Source: Rhodospirillales bacterium
GTDB taxonomy: Bacteria; Pseudomonadota; Alphaproteobacteria; Rhodospirillales; JABHCV01
Reading direction: 5' to 3'
NCBI GenBank assembly: GCA_016776705.1
Contig: JADHSW010000146.1
Coordinates: 1-7,641 of the forward strand
Length of the DNA stretch: 7,641 nt
Part shown: positions 6,395 through 7,641 of the stretch, one piece after another
Layout of the letters: each line of letters begins with the position of its first letter
Numbering within the stretch: position 1 is the first letter of the stretch
Notes under the pieces: generated by a model
The model's database searches: none
Seen by the model: the letters and a program-made list of their open reading frames with translations, nothing else
Told to the model about the DNA's origin: nothing
Made by a program: the position numbers and the translations under genes

Positions 6395-6501
6395 GCTGAA
6401 GGGAAAAGTTCGTGATCCAGGGAATACAAAAAGCCCTCGGTCATTCGTTTATGACTTTCAAAAAGCACTATCATGTCTACTCAAAGGGCATGCACAGAAT
6501 G

Positions 6502-7395
6502 TTATAAAAAAAATGGCTGCCTAAAGGGGGTTTTAAAGGCCAGATAGCTTTCCCAATCGGTTTCGATTAACCCATGTTCGATCAGGATGCCGACGACTCG
6601 GTAACCAAGGGGCGCCAGGGTGTCGTGGATGATTTGGCGATGTTCAGGAGTTTCCTGCCAATGCCCGGCCTCGAAAACGATCGCTGGTTGGAACCTTTCT
6701 ATGGCACAGGCGCCCCCTTGAATGACGGCGGCTTCGTGGCTTTCGACATCAATTTTAATAAAATCCAACCTGTCGATATTTTCCTCTTTGCAAAAGGCAT
6801 CAAGGGTCGTCGTGGCGACGGTCGTCTGATGACCTCCCTCTAGATCAATCCCCAAGCCGGAACACCGGACGTTGAGGAGATCGCCTTCCTTTTGGGCTAT
6901 GGTGAAAGCCGCTTCACCGATTGAATCGCTCAGGGCCTTCAGGCTCACCACGGAGGAGGAAAACCCATTGATCTGGAATGTCTTGGCAAGAGCATCGGCC
7001 ATGTAAGGCACCGGCTCGAAAGCAATGACCCGCCCCGTGGCACCGACGGCCTTTGCCATGGGCAGGGCCCAATCCCCCATATTGGCGCCAACGTCCATTA
7101 CCGTACCGCCGGGGGGGCAGACCTTGGCAATGATCGGTTCTGGTGCCGGCTCATGGGTGAGCCTCTCGAGGGTGGTGATGTCGAGTTCCTTTGGGATGTA
7201 AATGAAATCCTTATCATCGGTTAGGATATATCCCCCGGTCCATTCATTTTCGGCCCGCTTTGTCAGGGCTTTCTGACGCGATGGGAATAGCAACTTCAGG
7301 GGTGTCCGCTCACGCTTTCGCGCCCGCAGATTGCGAAGCTGGAGAAGGGAACGAAACAGTTTTATCAAACTGTGAAGCGGGTCGAACTTTGACAT
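6502..7395 (-). CDS. FkbM-family SAM-dependent methyltransferase
   Basis: This is a 297-aa cytoplasmic class I methyltransferase of the FkbM group, which O-methylates sugars and other small groups in polysaccharide and antibiotic pathways. SAM-binding motif I is VMDVGANMGDWA at 99-110, the acidic end of strand 2 is AFEP at 125-128, and a second family signature DFIKIDVESHEAAVIQGG is at 211-228, followed by AIVFEAGHW. The first 50 residues are basic and may form an extra N-terminal region. The protein ends in PFFL, encoded through a run of eight T on the coding strand (6513-6506). It is probably transcribed with the CDP-sugar genes downstream and may methylate the deoxyhexose or another residue of the same glycan. 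The start at 7395 has only a weak GGA upstream; no better start was found. The same family is represented by a decayed fragment at 2888-3141. Confidence 0.9.
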   Translation of the reverse strand: MSKFDPLHSLIKLFRSLLQLRNLRARKRERTPLKLLFPSRQKALTKRAENEWTGGYILTDDKDFIYIPKELDITTLERLTHEPAPEPIIAKVCPPGGTVMDVGANMGDWALPMAKAVGATGRVIAFEPVPYMADALAKTFQINGFSSSVVSLKALSDSIGEAAFTIAQKEGDLLNVRCSGLGIDLEGGHQTTVATTTLDAFCKEENIDRLDFIKIDVESHEAAVIQGGACAIERFQPAIVFEAGHWQETPEHRQIIHDTLAPLGYRVVGILIEHGLIETDWESYLAFKTPFRQPFFL

Positions 7396-7451
7396 CTATA
7401 TTCCAAAATAACGGGTTCTAAACAGGCAGGGGACACCTTAATGCACCGGGG

Positions 7452-7641
7452 CTAATACAATTGCAGCACCAGTTTTAAGGTCGGGGCGAAGATGTTCTTG
7501 ATGTCCCAGGAATAGGTCATGAAGCGCCCGCCCAGGCGCTTGTTTTTAGTCACCGACGTTGCGTTGTGAGAAATGACCTTGGCGTCCGTAAACACCCGGA
7601 TTTTCCCGGACCAGTCCAGCCCGAGATCACGCATTTCCTTT
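7452..7641 (-). CDS. Unrecognised protein, C-terminal end (5' partial)
   Basis: An open frame runs from the right edge of the window to a TAA at 7454-7452 and gives about 62 residues. It reads through KIRVFTDAKVISHNATSV, GGRFMTYSWDIKN and ends LKLVLQLY. An ATG at 7634 sits in the frame, but because the frame is open to the edge this is probably the tail of a longer gene. I do not recognise the family. The SHNATS stretch followed by a basic and aromatic tail is loosely like the C-terminal part of some glycosyltransferases, which would fit the context, but this is a weak impression. It lies 56 bases upstream of the FkbM gene on the same strand, so co-transcription is likely. Confidence 0.5.
   Translation of the reverse strand, partial: KEMRDLGLDWSGKIRVFTDAKVISHNATSVTKNKRLGGRFMTYSWDIKNIFAPTLKLVLQLY

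Noticed and set aside
6440..6455. Inverted repeat GTCAT/ATGAC with a 6-base loop in the rfbF-FkbM gap
   Set aside because: The stem is only 5 bp with no following T-run on the minus strand, so it is too weak for a terminator or operator call.
6506..6513. Run of eight A at the end of the FkbM gene as a possible slippage switch
   Set aside because: It affects only the last few codons, and the protein already ends at a normal length.

Overview
The window looks like part of a surface-polysaccharide (O-antigen or capsule type) locus from a Gram-negative bacterium. An alphaproteobacterium of the Rhodospirillales type is my best guess, from the style of the FkbM, RfbF and RfbG proteins and the codon use. 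That assignment is inference from protein flavour, not from any marker gene. No rRNA, tRNA, CRISPR array, insertion sequence or transposase was seen.

Left part, plus strand (1-2857). The window opens in the C-terminal end of a 3-hydroxyisobutyrate dehydrogenase-type oxidoreductase (1-206). A 71-residue ORF follows (238-453) that resembles the N-terminus of an FkbM-type methyltransferase cut short. Its stop overlaps the start of a membrane-anchored SGNH/DltD-like protein (450-1487), whose stop in turn overlaps the start of a complete MBOAT-family O-acyltransferase (1484-2857). Both junctions are ATGA overlaps, so the three reading frames are probably translationally coupled. The SGNH and MBOAT proteins together look like an O-acylation (probably O-acetylation) module for a cell-surface glycan.

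Junction (2858-3141). Between the convergent gene blocks lies a decayed plus-strand fragment of an FkbM methyltransferase C-terminal half. It carries the family's KIDV...E..I..GG signature but is broken by at least two frame changes and truncated at both sides. With the N-terminal-like ORF at 238-453, it suggests that an ancestral FkbM gene once occupied this place and was split or replaced by the SGNH/MBOAT cassette.

Right part, minus strand (3138-7641). Reading right to left, there is the end of an unrecognised protein (7641-7452), an intact FkbM-family methyltransferase (7395-6502), glucose-1-phosphate cytidylyltransferase RfbF (6382-5597), CDP-glucose 4,6-dehydratase RfbG (5597-4521), an RmlC-like cupin sugar epimerase/isomerase (4528-4082) and an NAD(P)-dependent SDR epimerase/reductase (4085-3138). 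The last four overlap by 1-8 bases, a tightly coupled operon.

How they may work together. RfbF and RfbG convert glucose-1-phosphate and CTP to CDP-4-keto-6-deoxyglucose. The cupin and the SDR would then isomerise and reduce it to a CDP-6-deoxyhexose. No PLP-dependent 3-dehydrase (DdhC type) is present, so a 3,6-dideoxy sugar is not supported by this window alone. The FkbM enzyme and the SGNH/MBOAT pair could decorate the resulting glycan with methyl and acyl groups. Both late-step enzymes have non-canonical residues at positions that are catalytic in the textbook members of their folds, which makes the final sugar hard to predict and worth testing.
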